Part shown: positions 49,478 to 58,638 of the stretch, piece after piece
How the letters are laid out: each line of letters begins with the position of its first letter
Position numbering within the stretch: the stretch's first letter is position 1
Source: Wyeomyia smithii
Taxonomy: Eukaryota > Arthropoda > Insecta > Diptera > Culicidae
Length of the DNA stretch: 64,000 nt
NCBI RefSeq assembly: GCF_029784165.1
Contig: NC_073696.1
Coordinates: 190,634,498 to 190,698,497 of the forward strand
Direction of reading: 5' to 3'
Notes under the pieces: generated by a model
The model's input: only the letters and a program-made list of their open reading frames with translations
Databases searched by the model: none
Told to the model about the DNA's origin: nothing
Translations under genes and position numbers: made by a program

Positions 49478-51049
49478 TCAATTGCGTTGAAGACACGAGT
49501 GCCTAGATGAGCACGCAATGCATTGTGAAGTAGGAAGGTGTGCAGGATCGCTGATCATCTGGGGTTGAGAAAGTGAAAACTCGTCGTTCGCCGGGTATGG
49601 GTTGAGAGTTTCGCCTCTTTGAAATTGAATCGTAGGAATGAAGTTAGATTGAGGTCTGGAGAACCGGTCTTTCGCTGCTGCAAGAAGCACTCTGTCAGGT
49701 GGTAACAGTTGATTTGCATGGAAACGATTAGACTTGGTGTGTTGTTGATTATTGTAGGAGTTGGTGACGTTATTCTGTTGCCTGTTGGCCATGTTATAGT
49801 TGGGGCTATTGTTATTATTCCAAAAACTGTTGTTGACGTGACGGTTGTGGTTGGTATATCTACGGTTACTATTGGTGTTGAAGTTGTAGTTGTTTCGATT
49901 GGTACTTTGATGGTTATTATCGAGATTTCTGTTAAAGTTGAGGTTGCGATTCTGGTTCTGATTGTTGTTGTTATTGTTGAAGTAGTTCTTATTGTTGCGG
50001 TTGTTGTTGGAATTGTTATTATTATTGTAGTAATTGCTGTTGTAGTTATTTCTATTGTTATTGACAAAGTTGTTGTTATTATCGTTGTTGTTGTTGTGAA
50101 TGATATGGTTATGCCTAGGGTTGTTGTTTCTGTTGTAATTATTTCGCCTATAATGATTTCGTCTTCTGGCCCTCCGTTTTCTTGCTTTGTCAGCTTGTTT
50201 TTGCTGCTGCATAATACGGTGTAATTTTGTATCGTACGCTGTCCAGTCCTGTTTCCAAACTTTTCTCGAGCCAAGGAAACGCCATCCACTGTTTGGAAGA
50301 TCATTTGAAGGCTGGCCGGCCATAGTTATTTCCTCTGCCACACTTGGATAGCCAATGCTGTTTTCGATGGGCATCATTCTTGGCGTGTACTCAGAAATTC
50401 TGCTGCTAATTATTCGAAATTCTTCCAAGATTTCAGGAACACTACATTGAGTCTTAGAAGTGGCCACATCGATCAAATTTTCATTAACAGCTTCAAGCTG
50501 TTCGTCGACTTTATTAGTTATTTCATCAATATGACTGGTCAGCTTATTTGTAATCGAGTTGCTAAGTATCCCAAGCGACTCAGTCATGTTAACTTGAGCG
50601 GAAGTTATAGCATCGTCGTAAAGTGTCGTCACGTGGTTATTGATTTGTCTCACTACTTTTGTAGGAGAGTTCACTTTTTTAACAGACGAAAGCACCTGTT
50701 TTAGTTCATCGAATAGAGTTTCTTGTCGTTCGAGTGCCTCTTGAACGATTCCAATTTTCTGCAATGTCGACGTCGATTTGTGTATTGCGTCGCTATGCTT
50801 TTTCACTAAGTCAGCAAGAAGAGCCTGCTGGTGTACCAGGTGACGAAAATTTAATTCCATCGCGATTCGCTCCTGGCAATCATTGCAGGCTGGCATCATG
50901 TAGGACCTAATCTGGTCTTCCTTGTTTCGTTGAACACCTGCGCACGCGGCATGGAATCGTAGGGAACACCTCTCACACTTCCATAAGTTCCGGTTGTCCG
51001 AAGACCCAAAACCGCACACCACACAGTTTCCACTAACTAAGGATGTCAT
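49478..51049 (-). CDS. CR1-like ORF1: PHD finger, coiled-coil-like region, Asn-rich tract
   Basis: 523 codons from ATG at 51049 to TGA at 49478-49480. Residues 8-60 form a PHD-type C4HC3 finger (CVVC, CERC, FHAAC, CNDC). Residues 75-210 are charged and heptad-like, probably coiled coil. Residues 290-450 are basic then extremely Asn/Arg-rich (NNNN runs separated by Y, R and H). The C-terminus has CIACSSRHSC. ORF1 proteins of LINEs bind their RNA. Frame intact. The TGA is in the same frame as ORF2, without an ATG between them for 183 nt (see findings). The Asn-rich part gives misleading Thr- or Val/Ile-rich open frames in other phases. Confidence 0.82.
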   Translation of the reverse strand: MTSLVSGNCVVCGFGSSDNRNLWKCERCSLRFHAACAGVQRNKEDQIRSYMMPACNDCQERIAMELNFRHLVHQQALLADLVKKHSDAIHKSTSTLQKIGIVQEALERQETLFDELKQVLSSVKKVNSPTKVVRQINNHVTTLYDDAITSAQVNMTESLGILSNSITNKLTSHIDEITNKVDEQLEAVNENLIDVATSKTQCSVPEILEEFRIISSRISEYTPRMMPIENSIGYPSVAEEITMAGQPSNDLPNSGWRFLGSRKVWKQDWTAYDTKLHRIMQQQKQADKARKRRARRRNHYRRNNYNRNNNPRHNHIIHNNNNDNNNNFVNNNRNNYNSNYYNNNNNSNNNRNNKNYFNNNNNNQNQNRNLNFNRNLDNNHQSTNRNNYNFNTNSNRRYTNHNRHVNNSFWNNNNSPNYNMANRQQNNVTNSYNNQQHTKSNRFHANQLLPPDRVLLAAAKDRFSRPQSNFIPTIQFQRGETLNPYPANDEFSLSQPQMISDPAHLPTSQCIACSSRHSCLQRN

Positions 51050-51195
51050 GTTTACAAAAAATGTGTAAATAACGCACAAACTTACTCGCGCGGAGCTTGA
51101 GTTGACTTACTGGCACAAAAGCACCTACAAGCGAAAAAAGAATGTAAACAAAAAACAAAAATTTAAATTCGCGCGTGGCCGAGAGCTAATTAAAA

Positions 51196-51230
51196 CACGT
51201 CCGTACTGGTTGACGATACACAACGAAACA
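51196..51230 (-). promoter_or_regulatory. Internal promoter of the CR1-like LINE: DPE-like GGACGTG at +28
   Basis: On the minus strand GGACGTG occupies 51202-51196. If the element starts at 51229, this is +28 to +34, the position and consensus of the downstream promoter element of TATA-less insect promoters. The start base was set independently from the R1-like insertion junction. Confidence 0.6.
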
Positions 51231-51735
51231 CAACTGCAGTAGAATACTCCATCTACTTTGGCTATCACGTACCCCTCTCTGGAGAACGACACAATCTCCT
51301 GAACCGGGGACCTGCCTGTCGTGCAAATGGCCGTCTTCCCAGACTTGTCCGATACCCAGTTACCGTTTCCGATTGGGATGCGGTAGGAGTCCGAGAAGAT
51401 GGCCACGTCTGACAACGACTCAGCAGCTGCTTGGTGTAGCAACTGCTGCGACGCATAGCAGTGGTTCAGGTTTAATTGTATCACCCTCAAACCTGCGGAT
51501 TAGTAGCCGGCCGTGCAACCGGACACTTGTGAGAAGCGCCGTAGTCCCGTGTCTTATGGCCTGCGCCACCGCAGCAGCGGCATAAATTGGAACTATCGGG
51601 TCCTTTGCACGACCAGGATTTATTCCCCCGCTCAAAGCACCTGTAGCAAACGTCGGGCTGTTGGAAGGTGCCCAGAGGGCAAACCGACCAACCCACCTTC
51701 AGCGTGGCCTTCTTTAGGGCCTTGTTTTTGGGCCT

Positions 51736-52020
51736 TGATTTGGCACTACAGCCGGGCAGCCATAGATTGGTACAAGGTGAATGAAATTAATATCATCGAA
51801 AAATTCCACCAGATTACCCAGATTTTCGTCCAATTGAAAATTATTTGGCGATAAATCAAAAGTGGCAAAACGATAGAATAAACCAGCTGATTTACATAGT
51901 GGTGGAGAAAATAGCGGATCGAATTGACAGTTCCATTGTGCAACATATAATGGGCGGTATAAAACGAAAAGTGCGTGAATTCATCCGAAACTCAGACGAA
52001 TATTTTTTTCTGTATTTCCT
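51736..52020 (+). pseudogene. Mariner-type transposase, C-terminal fragment
   Basis: Continues the fragment ending at 40664: HYSRAAIDWYKV, then in a shifted frame PPDYPDFRPIENYLAINQKW, NDRINQLIYIVVEKIADRID and IKRKVREFIRNSDE. FRPIE-YLA carries the third catalytic acidic residue of the DDE triad. The target duplication GGCCT (40660-40664, 51731-51735) sits between the two pieces. Confidence 0.78.
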
Positions 52021-52130
52021 TTAGGGATCAATAGATTTGCTGCAAAACGATATCTCCAGATTTTTTCTAGTTGATTTTTGACGAAGATATGTGCCAATTT
52101 GTGCGAACAAATATCAAATGGATCAAGCTT

Positions 52131-53660
52131 TACCAATATGTGACACAAAAATCCACCTAGGGACTTTAGGGAAAATTTTGGCCCCGAAAATGTGGATTTT
52201 GAGCGCGTCATGAGGCACCACGGTCTAGAACAAATAAGTGAAGACGGTAGGCTGTTTATGGAGGGCTATGGTAACACTGAAAGAACAATAAACCGCCATC
52301 TAACACGCATTTGTCACGACGAGCGCTGGAACTCTCGGAAAAGTGTGTAGCGGTAGGAAACAACAATGTAAATATCCGTTTGTTGTACGATATTTCACGT
52401 TTCCTCAGTGGTGCCAGGACCAATGCCAGAAAGCCAACCGAGCAGGTTTACTATTGACAGATCGAAGAGATCGGCTCAAGCGCCGGATATTTAGAACACT
52501 TCTTCCGAACCAATTCTTCCGAATGGCGATGACCAGTAAAACATGCAACGCGCTGCACACAAAATCCGTCACATTAATCGCATCAACTCGGAGGCGGCAT
52601 GCTGGGTGAAATCGAAGCAGCAATCAAAAGCATGAAATCATCCGAAGCGCTATGAATCGACTGCATACCATCTGAGATGGTAAAATGTGACCCAGCACAA
52701 ATGTTGCATCGGCTTTTCAGCGATATCTTTAAGCCGACCGACTGGATGCAGAATATTTTAGTAAAGGTCCTCAAGAAAAGAGATCCCACTCCGATCATGT
52801 GTGGACCATATAGCAGCAATATAACAATATAACAACGCTACAGATAATACTGGAGCAAGTCAATGAATTTCCGCACTGTCTTCTGCTGAAATTTGATTGA
52901 TTTTGAGAAAGCGTTTTAACGTCTCAACTATAAAAACATTTGAGCTGCACTTAGGCGAAGAGGAGTCCCAGTGAAGCTAGTTCATCTCATCGAAGCACAA
53001 TACGAAGCATTCTTATGTAAAGTACTGCCCAGCGATGTCTTGTTGGACCCTATTCGGATCACTGTAGCACCTCATCAACCTTTGCCTGACCAACGATGTT
53101 GTCTTACTCGCCCAACGAGATCTTCCAATATCGTGATACTCAGAGCGCCGGACGGTGGTACTAAGAGTGATCTAGAATCCCGGATCAGGAAGGATCGAGA
53201 TACCTTTGCGGGCCTCTGGAACATCTGGCGGTCAAGTCAAAATTTCTCTACGAACAAAAACTCGAATCTTCAACTCAAACGCTAAGTCGGTGTGGTTGTA
53301 CGGCTGTATAACGTAGTGCACAGTTAATAGTTGCCTGCGAAACATCACTGCGCTTAGCGGCCTGAGAATTAGATTTCTGACGCAGAATTTTATCGCCAGT
53401 GCCATCGAAGGGCAATTGCAGGTGAGATTCGTGATCCAATCCACTGCGACTAAGTACGAACGAAATCTGCAAAGAAGTACTCGAAGAAGAGGCAGGCCCA
53501 GTCTTGTGGCAGCGAAGCCCAGTAGCCGATAGGCTGTTAACGATGAGATTTTTTTGTACGGCCCTATGCGACGGATAATCGACGTAGGTGTAAGTAAGTA
53601 ATCATACAATTTTCGGCACGAATCTTCAAGAAATGTCACTGAGAACCAAAACGTTGGACC
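52131..53660 (+). mobile_element. Host LINE of the stack, right part (endonuclease end, RT)
   Basis: Resumes the LINE cut at 40034: VMRHHGLEQISEDGRLF is the segment after the GDLNAKVG block of the endonuclease. Then RT pieces EIEAAIKSMKSSEAL, CIPSEMVKCDPAQMLHRLF, DWMQNILVKVLKKRDPT, RRRGVPVKLVHLIEAQYEAF and a thumb region near 53200-53320. Many stops and frameshifts; oldest layer of the stack. Clade not certain. Confidence 0.65.
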
Positions 53661-54310
53661 TCGTTCTGAATACTCAGCAGAGTATTGGTCGACGCGAAAT
53701 GTGTGCGAGTGATAAGTATTGATTTCTAAATAGCCATTACGGTAGCATGAAACTTATATTCAACCGGAAGAAGAGAGAGATTAACCAACCCTATATAAAC
53801 CGAAAACGCCTCCTGTAACCAGCTCTCGTTCAGAATTCAAAATTGCAAAACTGTTTCTGAAATTCTCTAGAAGATTTTCGAAACATTTAGTATCTCTGAC
53901 TGGATAATTGAAACATTAAGTATCTCGAATCGTCTTGAAGTGAGTCTTAACATTTTTCTCGCCACAGTAAAGACATTCAACAACGACGCCTTTTTTCAGT
54001 TATCTGATTTTTCAAAGAATAATAAATCGAGCGATGTTAAAATCATTATCACTGTACTACAGTGAAATTGCAGAATCATCACTGTCAAACTCGATCTATT
54101 CAATCGTTTAATTATCCTTTCTCGTTGTGAAACCTCCCCAGGTAATTAAATAGCGATAATTATATTGGTAGAATGAACGATGCTCGAGCAGTAAGCGTAA
54201 AACAGGAAAGTTGATTTGCATACACACAAGCACAGGTAATAATATATTAGCATGTCACTCTCTCTTAATAGTGACGTTGCTAATATTAGAAATGCGGAAT
54301 ACAGCAAACA
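53661..54310. other. No feature recognised
   Basis: AT-rich spacer between a LINE relic and a SINE-like repeat, without coding similarity. Confidence 0.35.
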
Positions 54311-54690
54311 CCCAGACGAAAGAGCCACGCTCGACGACTGGGTTCGAATCCCAACGCCGACATAGGTGTCGATGGTTGTGGGGTGGCGTGATCCACTCAC
54401 AACCGACCGTACGTGTCTAGATTCAATCCTAGCCGACACCGGGAGATATTCTAAGTCGAATCATCTCTGGGATCACGCCTTCCATCGCATGAGGAAGTAA
54501 AGCCGTTGGCGCCGGTCCGTTAGTCAACGGGTCGTAAGTAAGGTCCTGGGTGGAATCGCCTCCCCGGGCCTCGGTGATTGGCATAACAACAGTGGCGGAA
54601 CTAGACCGACGGAAAATAAGCGAGAATAAAAAAAGGGTTTGTGCAAGCCTTATTCCATTGTAGGAGCTTATGACCGCTGCTAACATTAGT
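54311..54690 (+). mobile_element. tRNA-related SINE-like repeat
   Basis: A polymerase III B-box GGTTCGAATCC is at 54341-54351. A second GATTCAATCCTAGCCGACAC block is at 54420-54439, followed by a conserved-looking body (GATCACGCCTTCCATCGCAT, AAGGTCCTGGGTGGAATCG). No clear A-box upstream, so the head may be truncated. It resembles SINE/LINE-tail repeats of culicine mosquitoes from memory; ends not fixed. Confidence 0.5.
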
Positions 54691-54934
54691 TAGATATATT
54701 GTGGTGCCTTACCAACCACCCGCCAAGCAGGCCCGCAAGCTTGACATTGTATAGCGCTGCAGGAGGTATGCTGGAAAGGAGTACCAGTATATACGTACAG
54801 ATATGTTTTTCACCGTCTACCAGAGCTGTGGGAAAACACGAGCTGCACAGCTTTCATTGTAACGGACAGAATTAACAGTATCATTAGCGTACACCTCATA
54901 TAGGAAGTAACGATGACCACAAAAATCCTTTTAC

Positions 54935-55280
54935 TTGCGACAGGAGCGTGCATATAACGCTCGCGTTGTCCAGGAGCAGAAATTCAGACCCCTCATTAGA
55001 AAATTCAGGGCACACCGGTGCTCAAACAAAAACGGCTTTCGACTCATTGACTCTGTGCATCTAAGAACATGGCCATGCGTAGTACTTTCAGTAGAGCCTT
55101 CTATATCGGTATACCTGGAGATCACCATTGGTGCCAACATAGATTCCGACCACTATGGTTAGAATGCACCAAAGGCTGTCGATTGCCAACAACATCCACT
55201 ATCGTCAATCGACTTAAGCTTTCGGAAGTCACCACTGAGAAGGCCTGTTATTCTCCTCAATATGTAAAAAGAGCAGAGTG
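54935..55280 (+). mobile_element. LINE endonuclease remnant
   Basis: Plus-strand pieces CSNKNGFRLIDSVHL, AMRSTFSRAFYI and IGANIDSDHYG follow the order of the endonuclease in the LINE family at 13-15 and 26-31 kb (STFFP..., NIDSDHYLV). Frameshifted and short; the SDH catalytic triad end is recognisable. Confidence 0.6.
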
Positions 55281-55284
55281 AATA

Positions 55285-55545
55285 CACTAAGGTCGTTTTC
55301 CACGCGTTTTTTTACGCGGGTTTTTTATAAGCGGCGATTTTTACGCAGTTTCCGGAATTTACGCGGTTCTTTTACACGGATTCCGGAATTTACGCGGTAT
55401 TTCATTCTTACGCGGATTCCTGAACTTCTTTACTCGGATTCTGGGATTTACGCGGTTTCCGAAATTTACGAGGTTTTTTCACGCGGATTCCGGAATTTAC
55501 GCGGTTTACTTGTACGCGGCACTATCCCCCGCGTAATAAGTGACT
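55285..55545. repeat. ACGCGG-type minisatellite / pogo-like MITE remnant
   Basis: Irregular repeats of about 25-35 nt built on TTTACGCGGATTCCGGAATT. At least eight ACGCGG words occur in 260 nt. The same word style forms the ends of the pogo-like element at 11315-15298, so this is probably a MITE end that expanded. It could reflect CpG-rich simple-repeat growth. Confidence 0.6.
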
Positions 55546-56807
55546 CTAGTGTATTCACCGTTCCCTTCTTATCCAGTATGAGCGCTGCGGGGAGCACATT
55601 CTAGCACCAAACTTTTTTACTCTGCTTTTTGCTGTGTTTCTACCGCTCGCAGAAAAATCAATACACTTGCTGCTTAGATCACAACTGAGCGAAACGAGAG
55701 TGGTTACTCTACTCTAGTGAGTTACTCTAGTGAGAATACACAGAAATACACCGGGGTACGATCTGCTGAGATAAATTTGATAGCATTCCAAGAGTAAAAA
55801 CGTGTTATGGGTGGCTGTTTTTTTTTTTTTTTTTTTTGACGTGGGACTACGTCTTTGTTTACTATACTGAGATGCATTCTGTGAAACTGGAAATGAAACT
55901 GGCAAATGTTGCGTCAGATTTCAAACGTTAATAACAGTATCACCACATGATGGATAATAATAACCAATATGTTGTTGGATACATAAAATGTAGAACAATT
56001 TTGTAATATGCTAGTTATCACTCTAATTGCATTGCTAAGCGGTGAAATTGATAAAAAGTTTCAATGACAAATTTACGCGAACAATGAACCAATTACATGC
56101 AAGCATTCCTAGCACAGACGACGTGAATGGACACCAACCGTTCCCGGTAATATTCTATGTATCAATATCGAAAAAAAAAATTTACAGAGTCTCCCCGTCC
56201 CATTAGGTCAATTTATTTTTGCTTCCATTAGCTTAGACTAATATCGAAGGTAAAAGTTTTCCGAAAAGTTTGAAACAATCCCCATTAATGAATAATTCCT
56301 AAACTTGTGTTCAGAACGTAATAAAAACTGATGTCTTTAAAGAAAACATGCTGGTATAAGCAACAGTACCAATACCAGAGAGCCGTCGTCTATGATTGCG
56401 CAGTACACTTCTTTTCGTACTGCAGCGCGCGGTACTATTCGTATTGCAGCGGTACACCTCTGTTCGAACATTTCTATTCGTGTGCAATCGAAGAAAAACT
56501 GCAATACTGCTGCTGATTGGAAGTTTATCTCATAAATATGATTACCACAAATTACTCAACAAGAATTGTACATTTTTGTAACGGTTTAAGTTATTTTTAT
56601 TATGTATTATATTCTATATTCACTAAATATTCGTGACCAGATTGTATCAAAAGATTGAATTCTCAAATATACAGATTTATAGAAGAGTAAGAGCCGGTGA
56701 ATGCTTGTGAATTTTTGATCCATTTACTAAGATTCATTCCGAATTCTTTCTTTCATTTCAAAATTGTTATATGATATTTTATTATTTTAAACATTTCCTT
56801 AATAAAC
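55546..56807. other. No feature recognised
   Basis: AT-rich non-coding sequence with a T19 run at about 55820. Ends at the target duplication of the I-clade element. Confidence 0.35.
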
Positions 56808-56819
56808 ATTTATTAGCTG

Positions 56820-56855
56820 TCATTCTGTGCCGAACTCGCATCAGTACTGGACGTG
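56820..56855 (+). promoter_or_regulatory. Internal promoter: initiator TCATTC and DPE GGACGTG
   Basis: TCA(+1)TTC matches the insect initiator with A at 56822, the first base of the element; the TC comes from the target duplication. GGACGTG is at 56849-56855, exactly +28 to +34. No TATA box is seen at -30. Non-LTR elements such as the Drosophila I factor, jockey and Doc use this Inr/DPE layout to carry their promoter with them. Confidence 0.78.
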
Positions 56856-57267
56856 TTTGGTGATCGGTCCGATAGAGTATAAAACAAAAGACGTGTGAAC
56901 AAGTGTTGGCATTGTTTGCCTGGTCGAGTGAAATAAATCCGGGTTCAAGTTCGTTCCTTTGTGCAACTGTTTCGCATCGTGACTGCCAGCTGGTGCGTAA
57001 GCCGATTTGGCTGCTGGCTGGATTGTGCTACAGCAGTGGACGAGACACAAACGAGGAAAAAGAAGAAGCCATCAGTGTCAGCGAGTCGTATCGCTGTGTG
57101 GAGTGATCTCACACCTGGCTCGCTGCTGGTGGCTGTTTGGTGCTGCTGTATTGGTGCTGCTGGCTGTAACGGCTGCTACTTCGAACGATCGGACAACCAA
57201 CCTTACTGGAAGGGAGAAATAAAAAGGTACGTGTTCTTGTCAGCGCTAGTGCGCTAAACATAGCGCG

Positions 57268-58638
57268 ATGGATGTAGATCCCTCGCCTCCCGCGCCACCA
57301 TCCCCGAACCCCTCTGACCCTGACCCTTCTGTTACCCCCTCCCCTGTTCATTCTTCAGTCCCCCCTCGCCCCAGGCTTTACCCAGACGGAGCCCAGGGCA
57401 GCTATACTGTTTATTTTCGGCCAAAGGCAGGACCGAAATCGAAAAAGTTGAACCTCTTGCAGATTTCTAAAGACCTGACGAAGGAGTACAAGGGCGTGAC
57501 CGAAATTTCCAAGGTCTGGCCTAACAAGCTCCGTGTCGTGGTCGGTAACCTGAAAGAGGCCAACGATATAGCTTGCTCTGAGCTCTTCACACGCGAGTAC
57601 CGCGTTTACATACCCGCACGAGACGTGGAGATCGACGGTGTCATAACCGATTCGAGTCTGTCCGTCGAGTGTATACTGCAAAGTGCCAAAGGGTGCTTTA
57701 AGAACAAAACGTGTCCCGAAGTAAAGGTGCTCGACTGCAAGCAATTGCGGTCAGCATCGATCATCGGTGGCAAAACAGTATACACTCCGTCAGACTCGTT
57801 TCGAGTTACGTTCGCCGGGTCTGCACTACCAAGCCACGTCTCGATCCACCGGGTTCGTCTCCCTGTGAGGCTCTACGTGCCCCGCGTCATGAACTGCCTG
57901 AATTGCAAGCAGTTAGGCCATACAGCCGCCTACTGCTGCAATAAGGCACGTTGTGGCAAGTGTGGGGAGTCTCATGCGGAAGATTCTTGCAGTGTTAACG
58001 CTGAAAAGTGTATTCACTGCGGAGAAAGTCTGCATGAGCTCTCGACATGTGCGGTGTACATGCAGCGCAGGGATAAAATAAAACGGTCTCTCAAAGAGCG
58101 TTCAAAGCGTTCCTACGCTGACATGCTGAAGAAGACCGTTACCACTTCTCCCGTTACTTCGAACCCCTTCGATCTGTTGCCCTCTGAGGAAACCGATTCT
58201 GACGATTCACCAGCGGGAGCATCTTACGCCAATCCTGGGGAGTCTAGAAAGAGGAAAAGTGTTTCCTCTCCTAAACTTCCCAGAAAAGGTCCTAAGATTT
58301 CTCAAAGTGAAATGAAGGTTACAAACAAACCAAACAGTGCTGCGGAAAAACCGAAGCAAACTCCTCCTGGGCTGGCAAATTTAAAGTCCCAGAAGGAGTT
58401 CCCAGCACTGCCAGGAACATCTAAAACCCCAGTTGCTCCTTTTACACTCCCAGTTGATGAAACAAACTCTGGATTAGTGAAATTTTCTGACATTGTGGAC
58501 TGGATTTTTGAAACTTTCAATGTACCCGATCCAATTAAAATTTTTCTTACAGCATTCCTCCCAACAGTTAGATCATTTTTGAAGCAGTTGACTGCCCAAT
58601 GGCCTCTCCTTGCAGCGATTGTATCCTTCGATGCCTAA
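57268..58638 (+). CDS. I-clade ORF1: zinc-knuckle nucleic-acid-binding protein
   Basis: 456 codons. Pro/Ser-rich N-terminus (residues 1-40), a globular region (about 45-210) with RRM-like character seen in I-clade ORF1 proteins, then three Cys/His knuckles at about 212-265: CLNCKQLGHTAAYC, CGKCGESHAEDSC and CIHCGESLHELSTC. A basic, low-complexity C-terminal third follows. Presumed to coat the element RNA. The reading frame is intact. Its end overlaps the ORF2 start by 29 nt in a different frame, so ORF2 probably depends on reinitiation. The ATG chosen is the first in frame after the leader. Confidence 0.88.
   Translation: MDVDPSPPAPPSPNPSDPDPSVTPSPVHSSVPPRPRLYPDGAQGSYTVYFRPKAGPKSKKLNLLQISKDLTKEYKGVTEISKVWPNKLRVVVGNLKEANDIACSELFTREYRVYIPARDVEIDGVITDSSLSVECILQSAKGCFKNKTCPEVKVLDCKQLRSASIIGGKTVYTPSDSFRVTFAGSALPSHVSIHRVRLPVRLYVPRVMNCLNCKQLGHTAAYCCNKARCGKCGESHAEDSCSVNAEKCIHCGESLHELSTCAVYMQRRDKIKRSLKERSKRSYADMLKKTVTTSPVTSNPFDLLPSEETDSDDSPAGASYANPGESRKRKSVSSPKLPRKGPKISQSEMKVTNKPNSAAEKPKQTPPGLANLKSQKEFPALPGTSKTPVAPFTLPVDETNSGLVKFSDIVDWIFETFNVPDPIKIFLTAFLPTVRSFLKQLTAQWPLLAAIVSFDA

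Larger units (their letters stand above)
46363..51230 (-). mobile_element. CR1-like LINE, full length
   Basis: 4.87 kb from the 5' end at 51229/51230 to an (AAAT)n tail at 46363-46378, inserted in the R1-like endonuclease with a short AGTTG-type target duplication. It has a PHD-finger ORF1 and an endonuclease plus RT ORF2. The microsatellite tail and PHD-type ORF1 fit the CR1 clade. The 5' end is complete, shown by the promoter motif at +28. ORF2 carries a TGA and a frameshift, so it is not autonomous now. Confidence 0.85.
40665..51730 (-). mobile_element. R1-like LINE (copy C), split by a CR1-like LINE and partly duplicated
   Basis: Five-base duplication GGCCT flanks it. Reading leftward from 51730: the end of ORF1 with zinc-knuckle sequence (CYRCFERGNKSWSC, where the expected His is Asn; LCRCCGGAGHKTRDYGASHKC), endonuclease start VIQLNLNHCYASQQ at 51490, then the CR1-like insertion. 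It resumes at 43140 (CYAPPSWS-type, LDLANVGTKCTYSRNGAESI), RT (GKAPGPDGIPNLAIK, YRPICLLDMAGKVLE, FRKGRSTVDE, FADDITLEV) and C-terminus (RTVSYEAVCVLAGLMPISII) to about 40830, then 3' UTR. Motif A reads LNVKNAFNSA with Asn for the catalytic Asp. It is inactive through stops and frameshifts. Confidence 0.82.
40035..52130 (+). mobile_element. Mariner-type transposon split by R1-like and CR1-like LINEs
   Basis: Ends GAGCTTGATCCATTCAATAT and, reversed, AAGCTTGATCCATTTGATAT lie next to TA on both sides (40033-40034, 52131-52132). The inverted repeats are unusually long: without the piggyBac-type MITE, about 190 nt at the left match the right end and even include the last codons of the transposase. 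The middle carries two transposase pieces on the plus strand. Without its insertions the element is under 1 kb, so an N-terminal part of the gene is missing. Confidence 0.8.

Noticed and set aside
49555..50304. Thr/Ile-rich minus frame and Val/Ile-rich plus frame (49709-50224)
   Set aside because: Shadow frames of the Asn-rich (AAY)n part of the CR1-like ORF1.
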